IMG/VR virus record: IMGVR_UViG_3300000233_000026
Span: 2,850-25,582 of that record
DNA length: 22,733 nucleotides
Origin: a virus
Direction: 5' to 3' (one strand)
Shown here: positions 13,789 to 20,651 of the stretch, one piece after another
Position numbering within the stretch: position 1 is the stretch's first letter
Layout: the number at the start of each line of letters is the position of its first letter
Notes under the pieces: model-generated
Databases searched by the model: none
What the model was told of the DNA's origin: nothing
The model's input: only the letters and a program-made list of their open reading frames with translations
Position numbers and translations under genes: made by a program

Positions 13789-14219
13789 TCTTCCTCCGTT
13801 GGATAATTTAACGTGGTAGATATAGCCATTTGGTAGACGGTTAGGTACATCCCATCTTTTGCGTCATCAAAAATTTTTTTGATGCGCTTAATGTTAATAG
13901 GGTAGCTACCACTAACTACTGCATAATAAAGAGACTGTCTCACCGAGTGGATAAAATCCAGGAGGGTAATATCTCCCTGTTTACGCATATACTCTTGTTT
14001 GGAATACGTTGCGTGAACAATATAAAGGGAAAATGTCACCTCGTCGGAATAGGGGGCTTGTGGGGTAGCATCCACAAAATCGACCATAATGCCAGGCAAA
14101 AAAGTTTTAAAAATTTTTGCGTCTGAGGGTCGTGTGAATTCCCCAAAATAATCTTTTACATTGTTAAATCCCTTATCTTTTAGGTATTGGATAAGTGCGG
14201 TCTGAAACGTAGAGATCAT
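13782..14219 (-). CDS. Mu gp37-like protein (DUF1834 type)
   Basis: A 145-aa protein, first gene of the minus-strand head operon. The pattern 'M-I-x-x-x-x-x-A-L-x-x-x-L…V-K-x-Y-x-G-E-F-x-x-x' (FQTALIQYLKDKGFNNVKDY, then FGEFTRP) and SLYIVHATYSKQEYMRKQGD correspond to Mu gp37/DUF1834 proteins, proposed to work at the head-tail interface or tail terminator. ATG 14219 is chosen because an AGG lies 7 nt upstream; the longer frame up to 14372 runs through the divergent promoter region. In Mu gp37 follows gp36; here it has moved to the head of the operon. Confidence 0.7.
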   Translation of the reverse strand: MISTFQTALIQYLKDKGFNNVKDYFGEFTRPSDAKIFKTFLPGIMVDFVDATPQAPYSDEVTFSLYIVHATYSKQEYMRKQGDITLLDFIHSVRQSLYYAVVSGSYPINIKRIKKIFDDAKDGMYLTVYQMAISTTLNYPTEEEC

Positions 14220-14356
14220 GTTTTTGCCTGCTCCTATCCAAAAAATTGTCCGTATTGTGTCAGTATTCTGTTCCACTTTTCTATTCAAGTTGCTTTGTTT
14301 TAAAGCAGAACGGAATGGGGGTAGACTTCGGCAATCAAAAATTTCAGGAAAAAAAA
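14220..14356. promoter_or_regulatory. Divergent head/tail control region
   Basis: 137 bp separating the head operon (minus) from the tail operon (plus), with no ORF of its own. It contains a dyad TGCTTT-GTTTT-AAAGCA (14291-14307) that could be an activator site. A candidate -10 on the minus strand (AATACT around 14264-14269) is weak, and no convincing plus-strand -35/-10 pair is seen. Both features fit promoters that need the Mor-like activator. All of this is inference from position and symmetry. Confidence 0.55.
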
Positions 14357-14599
14357 ATGCTGATGGATACAATCACCTCTTTCTTACCTCTTCTCCAATT
14401 TGCGGTTGCAAGTATTATTATTCCTCTGTATCGCACTATTAAAAACCAGGAAGAGGAAATCCATTCCCTAAAGCGTATTATCGAAAACCAACAAGTTCAA
14501 ATCGAATTGCTGGAGGCAATTACTTTTGATACTGCCAGTCCAGAAATTATTACTAAACACCTCTCTAAACGCCATTCGTTCGATCATCACGGGAAGTAA
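14357..14599 (+). CDS. Small membrane-anchored coiled-coil protein
   Basis: An 80-aa protein with one N-terminal hydrophobic helix (about residues 5-24, TITSFLPLLQFAVASIIIPL) followed by a heptad-rich segment (IKNQEEEIHSLKRIIENQQV, then QIELLEAI; about 28-55) and a basic tail. AGGA lies 7 nt before the ATG. It leads the tail operon, 2 bp upstream of the V gene. Topology resembles single-TM spanin/Rz-like or holin-accessory proteins, but no lysis gene is adjacent; a membrane-associated tail-assembly role is also possible. Family not recognised. Confidence 0.65.
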   Translation: MLMDTITSFLPLLQFAVASIIIPLYRTIKNQEEEIHSLKRIIENQQVQIELLEAITFDTASPEIITKHLSKRHSFDHHGK

Positions 14600-14601
14600 C
14601 C

Positions 14602-15150
14602 ATGCTAGCTGAATTGCAACGTCGTATAAATAACCTTGTCCAGTTCGGGGAGATTCATTCTTCCCAAAGCGAAGAAGGGAAGATGTTGGCTACGGCGATT
14701 GTTGATGGAAGAGTTACGGATACCCTTCCCGTTCTTAGCATTGGAAATCCGTTTAAAAGGCATTTTTTGCCTATGCGTACGGGGGAACAAGTTGTTGTTA
14801 TTTCTCCATTTGGTAATGGGGATTATGGCTTCATCCTCCGTAACATTTTTAGCAAAATGTGTAAGGAGCCAATCGGTGGGGATCAAAACACCGAAATTAT
14901 AGAATACGAGGATGGCGCACGCTTTAGCTATAACACGCAAACAAAAGTGCTTGCGTTTAGTACAACAGGGGAAGTAAATATCCACGCTACTACTCTAAAT
15001 GTAGTTGGGGAAACAAATTTCACAGGTGGTGTAAACATAGAGGGTGCATTATCCGTATCTAAAACCATTACGGACGAAAAAGGATCCGTAACAAGCCATG
15101 CACACAGCGGTGTTATGGCCGGAGGTCAGGTATCAGGGGATCGAACGTGA
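14602..15150 (+). CDS. Baseplate assembly/spike protein V (P2 gpV-like)
   Basis: A 182-aa central spike of the contractile tail. The OB-like N-terminal domain includes NLVQFGEIHSS and ATAIVDGRVTDTLPVLS. Next come MRTGEQVVVISPFGNGDYGF ('x-P-x-x-G-E-Q-V-x-x-x-x-P-x-G') and a beta-helix of repeating strands (ARFSYNTQTKVLAFSTTGEV, NIHATTLNVVGETNFTGGVN). The C-terminal tip holds SHAHSGVMAGG; an H-x-H at the apex is the metal-binding arrangement known from P2 V. It overlaps the next gene by 4 bp (GTGA). Confidence 0.9.
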   Translation: MLAELQRRINNLVQFGEIHSSQSEEGKMLATAIVDGRVTDTLPVLSIGNPFKRHFLPMRTGEQVVVISPFGNGDYGFILRNIFSKMCKEPIGGDQNTEIIEYEDGARFSYNTQTKVLAFSTTGEVNIHATTLNVVGETNFTGGVNIEGALSVSKTITDEKGSVTSHAHSGVMAGGQVSGDRT

Positions 15151-15440
15151 CTAAACAAATTTCTGTAGAGGATTCTATTGCACGCATCCTATCCACAGCG
15201 GTCGGTACACGGGTTATACGCCCCGAATACGGAAGCCGAATCCATGAACTAATAGATAAAAATACCGATGCGGATTTTAGAGTAAAAATGTCAGCTTACG
15301 TCTATGATGCAATCGAGAAAAATGAACCACGCGCTATATTGAAACGCGTGCTTGTTACTTCGGTGGAGCCGTTTAATATCCTAATCGAATACTTAGCGGA
15401 TGGGGTAGATAACACACTAAATTTAGGAGGGTTGATTTAA
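15147..15440 (+). CDS. Baseplate protein W (gp25-like)
   Basis: A 97-aa wedge component of the T4 gp25 / P2 W family: ISVEDSIARILSTAVGTRVI, then RPEYGSRIHELID ('x-x-I-x-x-I-L-x-T-x-x-G-E-R-x-x-x-P-x-Y-G-S-x-L') followed by a helix (AYVYDAIEKNEPRAIL) and a C-terminal strand. In this family the usual 'GER' is GTR here. It starts with GTG overlapping the V stop codon (GTGA), with translational coupling likely, and its stop overlaps the J start (TAATG). Confidence 0.9.
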   Translation: MTKQISVEDSIARILSTAVGTRVIRPEYGSRIHELIDKNTDADFRVKMSAYVYDAIEKNEPRAILKRVLVTSVEPFNILIEYLADGVDNTLNLGGLI

Positions 15441-16531
15441 TGTTGCTTGCTGATATTCCACAGCCTACCTTTATCGAAACCCTAGACAGCGAGGCGATTG
15501 TTGCGCGAAAAACGGCATCCGTACAAACAATCCTTGCATCCAAGGGGATAGTGTGGATTCCCTCCGAATCGGATGATCTCTTAACGATGATAGAGGCGGA
15601 TGCGTATGATGAAGTACTCTTGCGCAGTGCGATCAATGATCGCATTGCGCAGCAATACATTACCTACGCGACAGGATCAAACCTTGATGCAGTAGCGACA
15701 AAATATTATGATACACGACTACAGGGGTCTAAACCTACTGCAAATTTTACCTTTACGCTAACGGAGATTAAACCCTTCGATGTCATTATCCCTGCAGGGA
15801 TGATTTTGGGGGATGGGGGGATTCTTACCGCAACATTGCTCAATAGTATAACGGTATATGCAGGAGCATCTACTGCGGACGGAATTGTGGAGCTTGATAG
15901 CTATGTGTCGGATTCCGACGTACAGACCACTAATATCTATACGCCTGTCCCTCATCTTTTGTCTGTCACGCAAAACTCCTCCTACACGGGGGGAGTAAAC
16001 GCGGAGGATGACGATACCTTCAGGGAGCGCGTGTGGACGGGGAGAGAGAAGAAAACAACGGCCGGGTCTAAAAATATGTATAAATATTACACCATGCTTG
16101 CGGATGCGCGCATAAAGGACATATATATAGCAAGTCCTACCCTAACGGGGGAGGTGGACATCGTTATCGCCTTTGACCGCGCGATAGCGGACAGCATCGC
16201 GATCAATCGGGTCTATGCTGCACTTAATGCGGACGATGTGCGCCCCGTGTCCGATCGCCCTACTGTACGCAGCGTCGTGATCACAGATGTAACTGTAACG
16301 GCCACGGTCACCCTCGCTAGCTTATTGGATCAGGGGGATGTAAACACTTTCCTAAACACACAGGTACAAAATAATTCGTGTATTTTTGGGAAATCCCTCC
16401 CTATGTCTAAGCTCTATGCGCTATTTGCAGATAGCAGAATTAAGGATGTTTCTATCGCATCCCCCCTAAGCGGGATAGCATTAGATTCGGATGAAATGGC
16501 AAATATTATTTTGGATGTTACCTATGTTTAG
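15440..16531 (+). CDS. Baseplate protein J
   Basis: A 363-aa wedge protein. Signatures of the baseplate J family: LRSAINDRIAQQYITYATGS, then NLDAVATKYYDTRLQGSKP ('x-G-x-x-L-D-x-x-A-x-x-x-x-x-x-R'), PFDVIIPAGMILGD, and NAEDDDTFRERVWTGREKKT ('G-x-D-x-E-x-D-x-x-x-R-x-R-x') followed by AGSKNMYKYYTMLADARIKD and PVSDRPTVRSVVITD. The length is a little over the P2 J size (about 302 aa). It overlaps the next gene by 8 bp. Confidence 0.92.
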   Translation: MLLADIPQPTFIETLDSEAIVARKTASVQTILASKGIVWIPSESDDLLTMIEADAYDEVLLRSAINDRIAQQYITYATGSNLDAVATKYYDTRLQGSKPTANFTFTLTEIKPFDVIIPAGMILGDGGILTATLLNSITVYAGASTADGIVELDSYVSDSDVQTTNIYTPVPHLLSVTQNSSYTGGVNAEDDDTFRERVWTGREKKTTAGSKNMYKYYTMLADARIKDIYIASPTLTGEVDIVIAFDRAIADSIAINRVYAALNADDVRPVSDRPTVRSVVITDVTVTATVTLASLLDQGDVNTFLNTQVQNNSCIFGKSLPMSKLYALFADSRIKDVSIASPLSGIALDSDEMANIILDVTYV

Positions 16532-16973
16532 TGCCGTCCTCCCACAATATATCAGTATGCACCTGCAAGCCTACTTTGAGGTAAGTTGCGCGGATCGTCG
16601 AGCGCTTCCGCTGGATAGTCTTATTGTTCCTGTGGATGCCGAAGTTAACATTGGGATCATTGGACCTGCAAAGCGCATGGCACAAGCATACGGGTTAGAT
16701 CTACTGGAGGGGAATTTTGGATTTCCCTTAGATGGAACGGTTGCACTCGATGGATTGGGGATACTTGGAGGTGGAGGGATATGGAACGGTGTGCATCTAA
16801 AAACCACTCTCCCCTACCAATACAAAGTTGGGGTTGAGGCTTGCAATAATTTACTGTCAATATTTCCTGCACGTACAAAGCTAATAGCACTCCATCATGG
16901 CGGCATTCCCTTAAATGGAACGGTTGCACTGGATGGAAAATACACACTTGGAGAAATAAATGCCTTTGGTTAA
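16524..16973 (+). CDS. Tail protein in the gpI position, with PLxGTVALDG repeats
   Basis: A 149-aa protein between J and the fibre, the place of P2 gpI. The C-terminal half carries two copies of P-L-[DN]-G-T-V-A-L-D-G (in 'FPLDGTVALDGLGILGGG' and 'IPLNGTVALDGKYTLGE'), the LDG/LNG-type repeats often found at the C-terminus of phage tail protein I and its links to fibres. The N-terminal part (MAQAYGLDLLE) is compatible with, but not clearly diagnostic of, gpI. ATG 16524 overlaps the J stop by 8 bp; an upstream in-frame ATG at 16491 would lie within J. The stop overlaps the fibre start by 14 bp. Confidence 0.65.
   Translation: MFSAVLPQYISMHLQAYFEVSCADRRALPLDSLIVPVDAEVNIGIIGPAKRMAQAYGLDLLEGNFGFPLDGTVALDGLGILGGGGIWNGVHLKTTLPYQYKVGVEACNNLLSIFPARTKLIALHHGGIPLNGTVALDGKYTLGEINAFG
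16723..16937 (+). repeat. In-frame 32-bp direct repeat in the gpI-position gene
   Basis: 16723-16754 and 16906-16937 are identical except at two positions. They lie 183 bp apart (61 codons), and each encodes PL[D/N]GTVALDG. The near-identity at DNA level suggests recent duplication or gene conversion. Confidence 0.8.
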
Positions 16974-18060
16974 GTTACCTGAAACTTCAAATTGGGATAC
17001 AGACATAAATGTCCCTGATACCTCGGATAACGCTTATGGCGGGATTAACGGGAATATGTTTGTGGGACTAAAGTCTCTTGTTAATCGTGTGCTGTGGCTA
17101 AAAAATGCCATAGCAGCACTCTCTAGTGCCACGAGTGGAACCAATACAGGCGATGAGACTGCAACAACTATCAAAACTAAATTAGGTGTAAGCACCTTTT
17201 TCGCGGGGTTATTTGGAAGTGCGGATGCCAGTGCTCTGCGTACTAGCATTTTGGCAGCGCCTTTAGCATCCCCTGCGTTTACTGGTACTCCAACGACACC
17301 CACAGCCGCGGCGGGAACAAATACTACGCAGATTGCTAATACAACTTTCGTAGCGACTGCCATCGCCAATCTGGTAGCGAGTTCGCCCGCTGCATTAGAT
17401 ACATTAAACGAGCTTGCGGCTGCACTTGGTGATGATCCGAACTTCGCGACAACGGTAACTAGCGCTCTCGCCGCCAAGCAGCCCTTAAGCGCAGTTTTGT
17501 CGGATTTTGTGAATTCACAAAAATTACCCGTGTTAAACCTAGCAAATGCTGATGCTAACAGCATTCAACAATCTTGTATTGCTGTTGTTGGTGCTAACGT
17601 AACAAGTTTACCTGCTAATGCACAATTTCTATTAACCAATTTTTGGAATAGCTTAAACATCCAACAAACCTGTTATACGCGGGAAAATGGTGGGATTTTG
17701 ACGCGTCGGAATACAGGGGGCGGGTGGACAACTTGGACAAAAAGTGGCGTGGAAAAAAGCGTAGATACAGTAGGTATTATTGGGATAGCATTGTCATGGA
17801 ACACCTTTAGGCTGGTTAGTAAGGAGACCACGGTCTATGTTGATGCATCATCATTGAACAGTGGTCATCTGTTTATGTATGCAACGATTAGGTTAGGTGC
17901 TAATGATTATGTTATACCCGTAGGTGTTTCGGCGAACAGCGGCACAGGACAACACGCGGCGGGAACTTTTATTGTACCTAGTGGGGCATACTATAAGTTA
18001 AGTTATGACACAGATGGCGGTGTTGTTCCCGTTGCATTTGGTGTAAGGGAGATGTCTTAA
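16960..18060 (+). CDS. Tail fibre protein
   Basis: A 366-aa fibre that would determine host binding. The N-terminal segment (LPETSNWDTDINVPDTSDNA, then YGGINGNMFVGLKSLVNRVLWLK) is an attachment region. ATSGTNTGDETATTIKTKLG (about residues 57-76) and SPAFTGTPTTPTAAAGTNTT followed by QIANTTFVA (about 103-131) are stock tail-fibre shaft motifs. LDTLNELAAALGDDPNFATT and VTSALAAKQ make up another shaft unit. The C-terminal third (ITRRNTGGGWTTWTKSGV-like, then a beta-rich YATIRLGANDYVIPVGVSAN) forms the receptor-binding tip. It is shorter than the roughly 670-aa P2 H. No second, inverted fibre end or Gin-type recombinase is seen. Confidence 0.85.
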   Translation: MPLVKLPETSNWDTDINVPDTSDNAYGGINGNMFVGLKSLVNRVLWLKNAIAALSSATSGTNTGDETATTIKTKLGVSTFFAGLFGSADASALRTSILAAPLASPAFTGTPTTPTAAAGTNTTQIANTTFVATAIANLVASSPAALDTLNELAAALGDDPNFATTVTSALAAKQPLSAVLSDFVNSQKLPVLNLANADANSIQQSCIAVVGANVTSLPANAQFLLTNFWNSLNIQQTCYTRENGGILTRRNTGGGWTTWTKSGVEKSVDTVGIIGIALSWNTFRLVSKETTVYVDASSLNSGHLFMYATIRLGANDYVIPVGVSANSGTGQHAAGTFIVPSGAYYKLSYDTDGGVVPVAFGVREMS

Positions 18061-18061
18061 A

Positions 18062-18421
18062 ATGATTTATACAAAAAACGAGAGCGGCACGTATGTTTGG
18101 GATTACAACCAAGAGTTATTGATTCCGAAAGATCATAAGAGAATGACGGATGAAGAAGTAACGACGCATCTTAATCCGCCAACACCGACAGTTACCATGG
18201 AAATGGTGAATATAGCTGTACAAAATCTTACGGATGCGCAAGCGCGTACCATGGGTTTCAAAAACATGGTTGACGCATATAATTGGGCTATTATGTATCA
18301 GGATGCAGACGCGATACGTCTTCAAGAGTGGGATAAAAAATGTTGGGACGCAGTGGATGCACTCAATGGCGTTGCGCCATTAGACCTAAACGCATTCCTA
18401 AACACTTTACCTAAATTTTAA
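18062..18421 (+). CDS. Tail fibre assembly chaperone-like protein
   Basis: A 119-aa protein following the fibre gene with a 1-bp gap. The N-terminal YTKNESGTYVWDYNQELLIP fits the W-x-x-x-x-x-x-x-x-I-P theme of fibre assembly proteins. The helical C-terminal (LTDAQARTMGFKNMVDAYNW, IRLQEWDKKCWDAVDALNGV) ends in FLNTLPKF, like the 'F-x-x-x-L-P-x-x' ends of short fibre chaperones in P2- and Mu-type phages. Role inferred mainly from position (P2 G). Confidence 0.6.
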   Translation: MIYTKNESGTYVWDYNQELLIPKDHKRMTDEEVTTHLNPPTPTVTMEMVNIAVQNLTDAQARTMGFKNMVDAYNWAIMYQDADAIRLQEWDKKCWDAVDALNGVAPLDLNAFLNTLPKF

Positions 18422-18431
18422 AGGAGAATAA

Positions 18432-19553
18432 ATGTCACTTAATCGAGGGATTGTTGTAGATGTCACTAGCACATCATCGAGACCTATTACTATCAACAGT
18501 ACCATCCCCATTGCCCTTGTCCTCACGTCCGACAACGTAACGGGGATGCATGTATTCGACACATTAGACAGTGCGCTAGCAGATAGCACTATCAATGGGT
18601 CAATGGGGGGGAATCTCCTAAAATATCTCAAATTTGCGCAGCGAAAGTGGACGTTAAACGTTCCCATCGTAATCAGTGTCGCGGCTACTACTGTATCGGA
18701 GTTGAAAAGTAATGTTATTAATGCCATTACTGCCTTGTCTCTTGTTCCCAGTATCTACGGAATCCGCCCCGATGTTATCGGGGTAGAAGGATCGGAAGAT
18801 CCCGACATCGCCAATACACTTATCGCAACCTGCGAAAAGTTAAAAGCACGTTGTTTCATCGATCTTTGTGCTACGGACAATGCAAGTGCTATTGTAAAGC
18901 GCAACCTTTACGGGAGTGAACGTGCAACGCCTGTATTTACGGAAATCTATGACTACAACCCAGAAATCAATGCCAATGATGTCTATAGCTCCTCGATCGT
19001 GATGACGTTTTTACGCTCGGTCACTGATGGAAGCAAAGATATTGGATATAGCTATAGTATCTCCAATCAAGTGCTTAACGTCAGTAATCCCGTCGTTAAT
19101 CGGGCATTTCTTGCAGGGATGCAAGATGAGACCGATATTCTTACCGACAATCAAATTACAAGCTACATCCGCTACAAGGGACTTCGCACGTGGAACTATA
19201 AAACGTGCAGTGCGGACGCCATTTGGCAAGATGCACGGCGCGTACGTATCTTTGATATGGCAAGTTTTGCCGTATTGGATGGAATCTTCTTTGCAGTAGA
19301 CAAAGACCTAAGTGCTTTGGACAGTGCCAAGAACTCACTTCGCGCCTTTATGGCGGATTTAGTCGGGGCAGAGGTAATGTTAGGATTTACCATAGAGCTG
19401 GATCTTAAACGTACCACCCCTACGGCTATTACGGCTAATAAATTTTATTTCATCATCCACGCGCAAGAAACACCATCACCTGAGTATATCTCAGTGACGT
19501 TCGATCGAGTAGATAGCTATGCCAGTGTTGTATATCAACGCTTTCAACAATAA
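18432..19553 (+). CDS. Tail sheath protein (P2 FI-like)
   Basis: A 373-aa contractile sheath subunit; P2 FI is 396 aa. It begins LNRGIVVDVTSTSSRPITIN and proceeds through ISTIPIALVLTSDN-like strands. It contains the sheath signature of an alternating helix/strand domain (IANTLIATCEKLKARCFIDL), then SNPVVNRAFLAGMQDETDIL, YIRYKGLRTWNYKTCSADAI ('R-x-x-G-x-R-x-W-G-x-R-T-x-x-x-D' form) and VRIFDMASFAVLDGIFFAVD. The RBS AAAGGAGAA is 4 nt before the ATG. It is followed by the tube gene, the FI-FII order of P2. Confidence 0.93.
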   Translation: MSLNRGIVVDVTSTSSRPITINSTIPIALVLTSDNVTGMHVFDTLDSALADSTINGSMGGNLLKYLKFAQRKWTLNVPIVISVAATTVSELKSNVINAITALSLVPSIYGIRPDVIGVEGSEDPDIANTLIATCEKLKARCFIDLCATDNASAIVKRNLYGSERATPVFTEIYDYNPEINANDVYSSSIVMTFLRSVTDGSKDIGYSYSISNQVLNVSNPVVNRAFLAGMQDETDILTDNQITSYIRYKGLRTWNYKTCSADAIWQDARRVRIFDMASFAVLDGIFFAVDKDLSALDSAKNSLRAFMADLVGAEVMLGFTIELDLKRTTPTAITANKFYFIIHAQETPSPEYISVTFDRVDSYASVVYQRFQQ

Positions 19554-19573
19554 ATAATTAAGGAGCAAAGGAA

Positions 19574-20059
19574 ATGGCAGAACGAAGAACTCCCTCGGTC
19601 GTAAGGGACATTAACGTGCTTGTAGAAGGGATCGGTTTTTTGGGACAGGCAGAGAGCTGCAAGCTCCCAAGCATCAAAACCAAGGTTGAAGTTATCTCGG
19701 GGCAGCATGTAGACACAGGCATGTTGGAACCCATGGAAGCGGAGATCGAAATCCGCGCCATGAATTCCATCATCTACGATGCGGTCACAAAGATGGGCAA
19801 TGCAACCATTATGCTAAAAGGTGCATTCCTAGAAAACGGCGTAGCACAATCAGGGCGTGCAGTCCTTGGAGGGATAGTGGAAATCGACCACGACGCGTGG
19901 AAGATGACCGATGGTATCAAGGTTAAGATCAAAATGCACGTCAATGTGTTTCATCTTGAAATTGATAATAAAGAGGTGATTGACATCAACAAAACAAAGG
20001 GCTTTGCAAAGTTCAATGGCGTCGATCTGTACGATAAAATTAATAGCGCAATTGCGTAA
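19574..20059 (+). CDS. Tail tube protein (P2 FII-like)
   Basis: A 161-aa inner tube subunit; P2 FII is 172 aa. Signatures: RDINVLVEGIGFLGQAESCKLPSIKTK ('x-N-x-x-x-x-G-x-x-x-x-G-x-x-x-x-x-x-L-P-x'), MLEPMEAEIEIRAMNS (the central 'G-x-L-E-x-L-E-A-x-x-x-x-x' strand), a GGIVEIDHDAWKMTDGIKVKIK strand pair ('G-x-x-x-x-x-D-x-x-x-W-K-x-G-D/x'), and IDNKEVIDINKTKGFAKFNG at the C-terminus (the common 'E-V-x-x-I-D-x-x-x-x-x-x-x-x-G-V-D' ending). RBS AAGGAGCAAAGG. Confidence 0.93.
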   Translation: MAERRTPSVVRDINVLVEGIGFLGQAESCKLPSIKTKVEVISGQHVDTGMLEPMEAEIEIRAMNSIIYDAVTKMGNATIMLKGAFLENGVAQSGRAVLGGIVEIDHDAWKMTDGIKVKIKMHVNVFHLEIDNKEVIDINKTKGFAKFNGVDLYDKINSAIA

Positions 20060-20072
20060 AAAGGAAAAAAAA

Positions 20073-20324
20073 ATGTCAGGAAAATTTAAAGATTTAAAAG
20101 ATGAAGAGTTTGAAAAAGCTATTGAGGGGATGAGAAAACCAACGGCGATTGATGTTGGGGCTGTTTCTCATCTAGCTTCTGCATTTGATCAAGAAATTGC
20201 AATTATTGCTAACCTTTTGCTGGTAACACCAGCTGAAATTATGGAGCTGGATGCAGCTAAACTTTTCTACGTACGGGGAAAGTTCCAACTGCTAGCTACG
20301 TATATTCCGACATCAAAGAGATAA
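20073..20324 (+). CDS. Tail assembly chaperone E (unshifted product)
   Basis: An 83-aa, mostly helical protein between the tube and tape-measure genes, the position of P2 E. RBS AAAAAGGA is near ATG 20073. The segment EIMELDAAKLFYVRGKFQLL is followed by a short tail that exits into the -1 frame at GGGAAAG. Tail assembly chaperones coat the tape measure protein while the tube polymerises. An ORF reading upstream into the tube gene (from 19980) is not the true start. Confidence 0.85.
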   Translation: MSGKFKDLKDEEFEKAIEGMRKPTAIDVGAVSHLASAFDQEIAIIANLLLVTPAEIMELDAAKLFYVRGKFQLLATYIPTSKR

Positions 20325-20449
20325 TCTATTATGTAATAAGAGGGGGGACAGAAGAAGGATACCCTAGTGGCTTTAACTATAGGGACTGCATTGAGATGCC
20401 CCTTGAGGACCTATTGTTTTTCTACAATAAAATTCAGGGGGAATATTAG
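20073..20449 (+). CDS. Tail assembly chaperone E-E' fusion made by -1 frameshift
   Basis: At G-GGA-AAG (20276-20282) the zero frame can slip back one base. The -1 frame is then open from there to TAG at 20447-20449, giving a 125-aa fusion: 70 residues of E, then VPTASYVYSDIKEIIYYVIR and EGYPSGFNYRDCIEMPLEDL, ending in FYNKIQGEY. The extension is well-formed protein with no start codon of its own and ends in the L-E-D-L-x-F-F-Y motif typical of E'/T extensions. The arrangement matches the lambda G/GT and P2 E/E+E' strategy. Confidence 0.85.
20276..20282 (+). other. Programmed -1 frameshift slippery heptamer G GGA AAG
   Basis: In zero frame the bases fall as CG[G GGA AAG] TTC. Both the GGA and AAG codons keep pairing after a -1 slip (GGG, AAA). 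This heptamer is the one used in lambda G/GT. The -1 frame has a stop just upstream (TAA at 20258), which confines the shift to 20261-20324, and this is the only canonical heptamer there. No strong downstream stem-loop is obvious. Confidence 0.85.
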
Positions 20450-20619
20450 CTTTTTGTAAAAAGTCTATACATAGTTAATGCATTCAAAAAAATAAATACT
20501 GGCCATCCAATATAACCGCTTGCCTCATCTGAAATGGCAATAGCGGTTACTACCATAATTATTATTGTTATTATAAGTGTGGCAAACAAAGATGCCATTA
20601 ATTCAAAAACTGTTTTCAT
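20446..20619 (-). CDS. Antisense small membrane protein (moron candidate)
   Basis: A 57-aa ORF on the opposite strand to the tail operon, filling the gap between E' and the tape-measure gene. The sequence has two hydrophobic helices: about residues 10-29 (SLFATLIITIIIMVVTAIAI) and 36-50 (YIGWPVFIFLNALTM), with a short DEASG turn and a basic end (YRLFTKS). No RBS is seen. Instead a TATACT box (20631-20626) lies 6 nt before the ATG, as expected for a leaderless mRNA starting at the AUG. The stop overlaps the E' stop by 3 bp on the opposite strand. It could be a lysogenically expressed exclusion/immunity protein; function not known. Confidence 0.6.
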   Translation of the reverse strand: MKTVFELMASLFATLIITIIIMVVTAIAISDEASGYIGWPVFIFLNALTMYRLFTKS

Positions 20620-20625
20620 GAGAAT

Positions 20626-20631
20626 AGTATA
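20626..20631 (-). promoter_or_regulatory. Candidate -10 box for the antisense membrane protein
   Basis: TATACT on the minus strand, preceded by a T-run (TTTTTTAG) and followed after 6 nt by the ATG of the 57-aa ORF. This fits a Campylobacterota-type promoter without a -35 box and a leaderless transcript. The T-run is the complement of the A-run beside the tape-measure RBS, so part of the match could be coincidental. Confidence 0.45.
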
Positions 20632-20651
20632 ACTAAAAAAGGAGAGAGAAT

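Noticed and set aside
17034-17564. Long minus-strand ORF (176 aa) opposite the fibre gene
   Set aside because: It lies wholly inside a clear fibre gene. Its alanine/valine-rich sequence is the complement of the threonine/alanine-rich shaft, and it has no RBS.
16960-18060. Diversity-generating retroelement acting on the fibre gene
   Set aside because: No reverse transcriptase gene or template-like repeat of the fibre 3' end is present in the window.
16960-18421. Invertible fibre (G-segment-like) locus
   Set aside because: Only one fibre and one chaperone are seen, both in the same direction, with no flanking inverted gix-like repeats and no Gin recombinase in the window.
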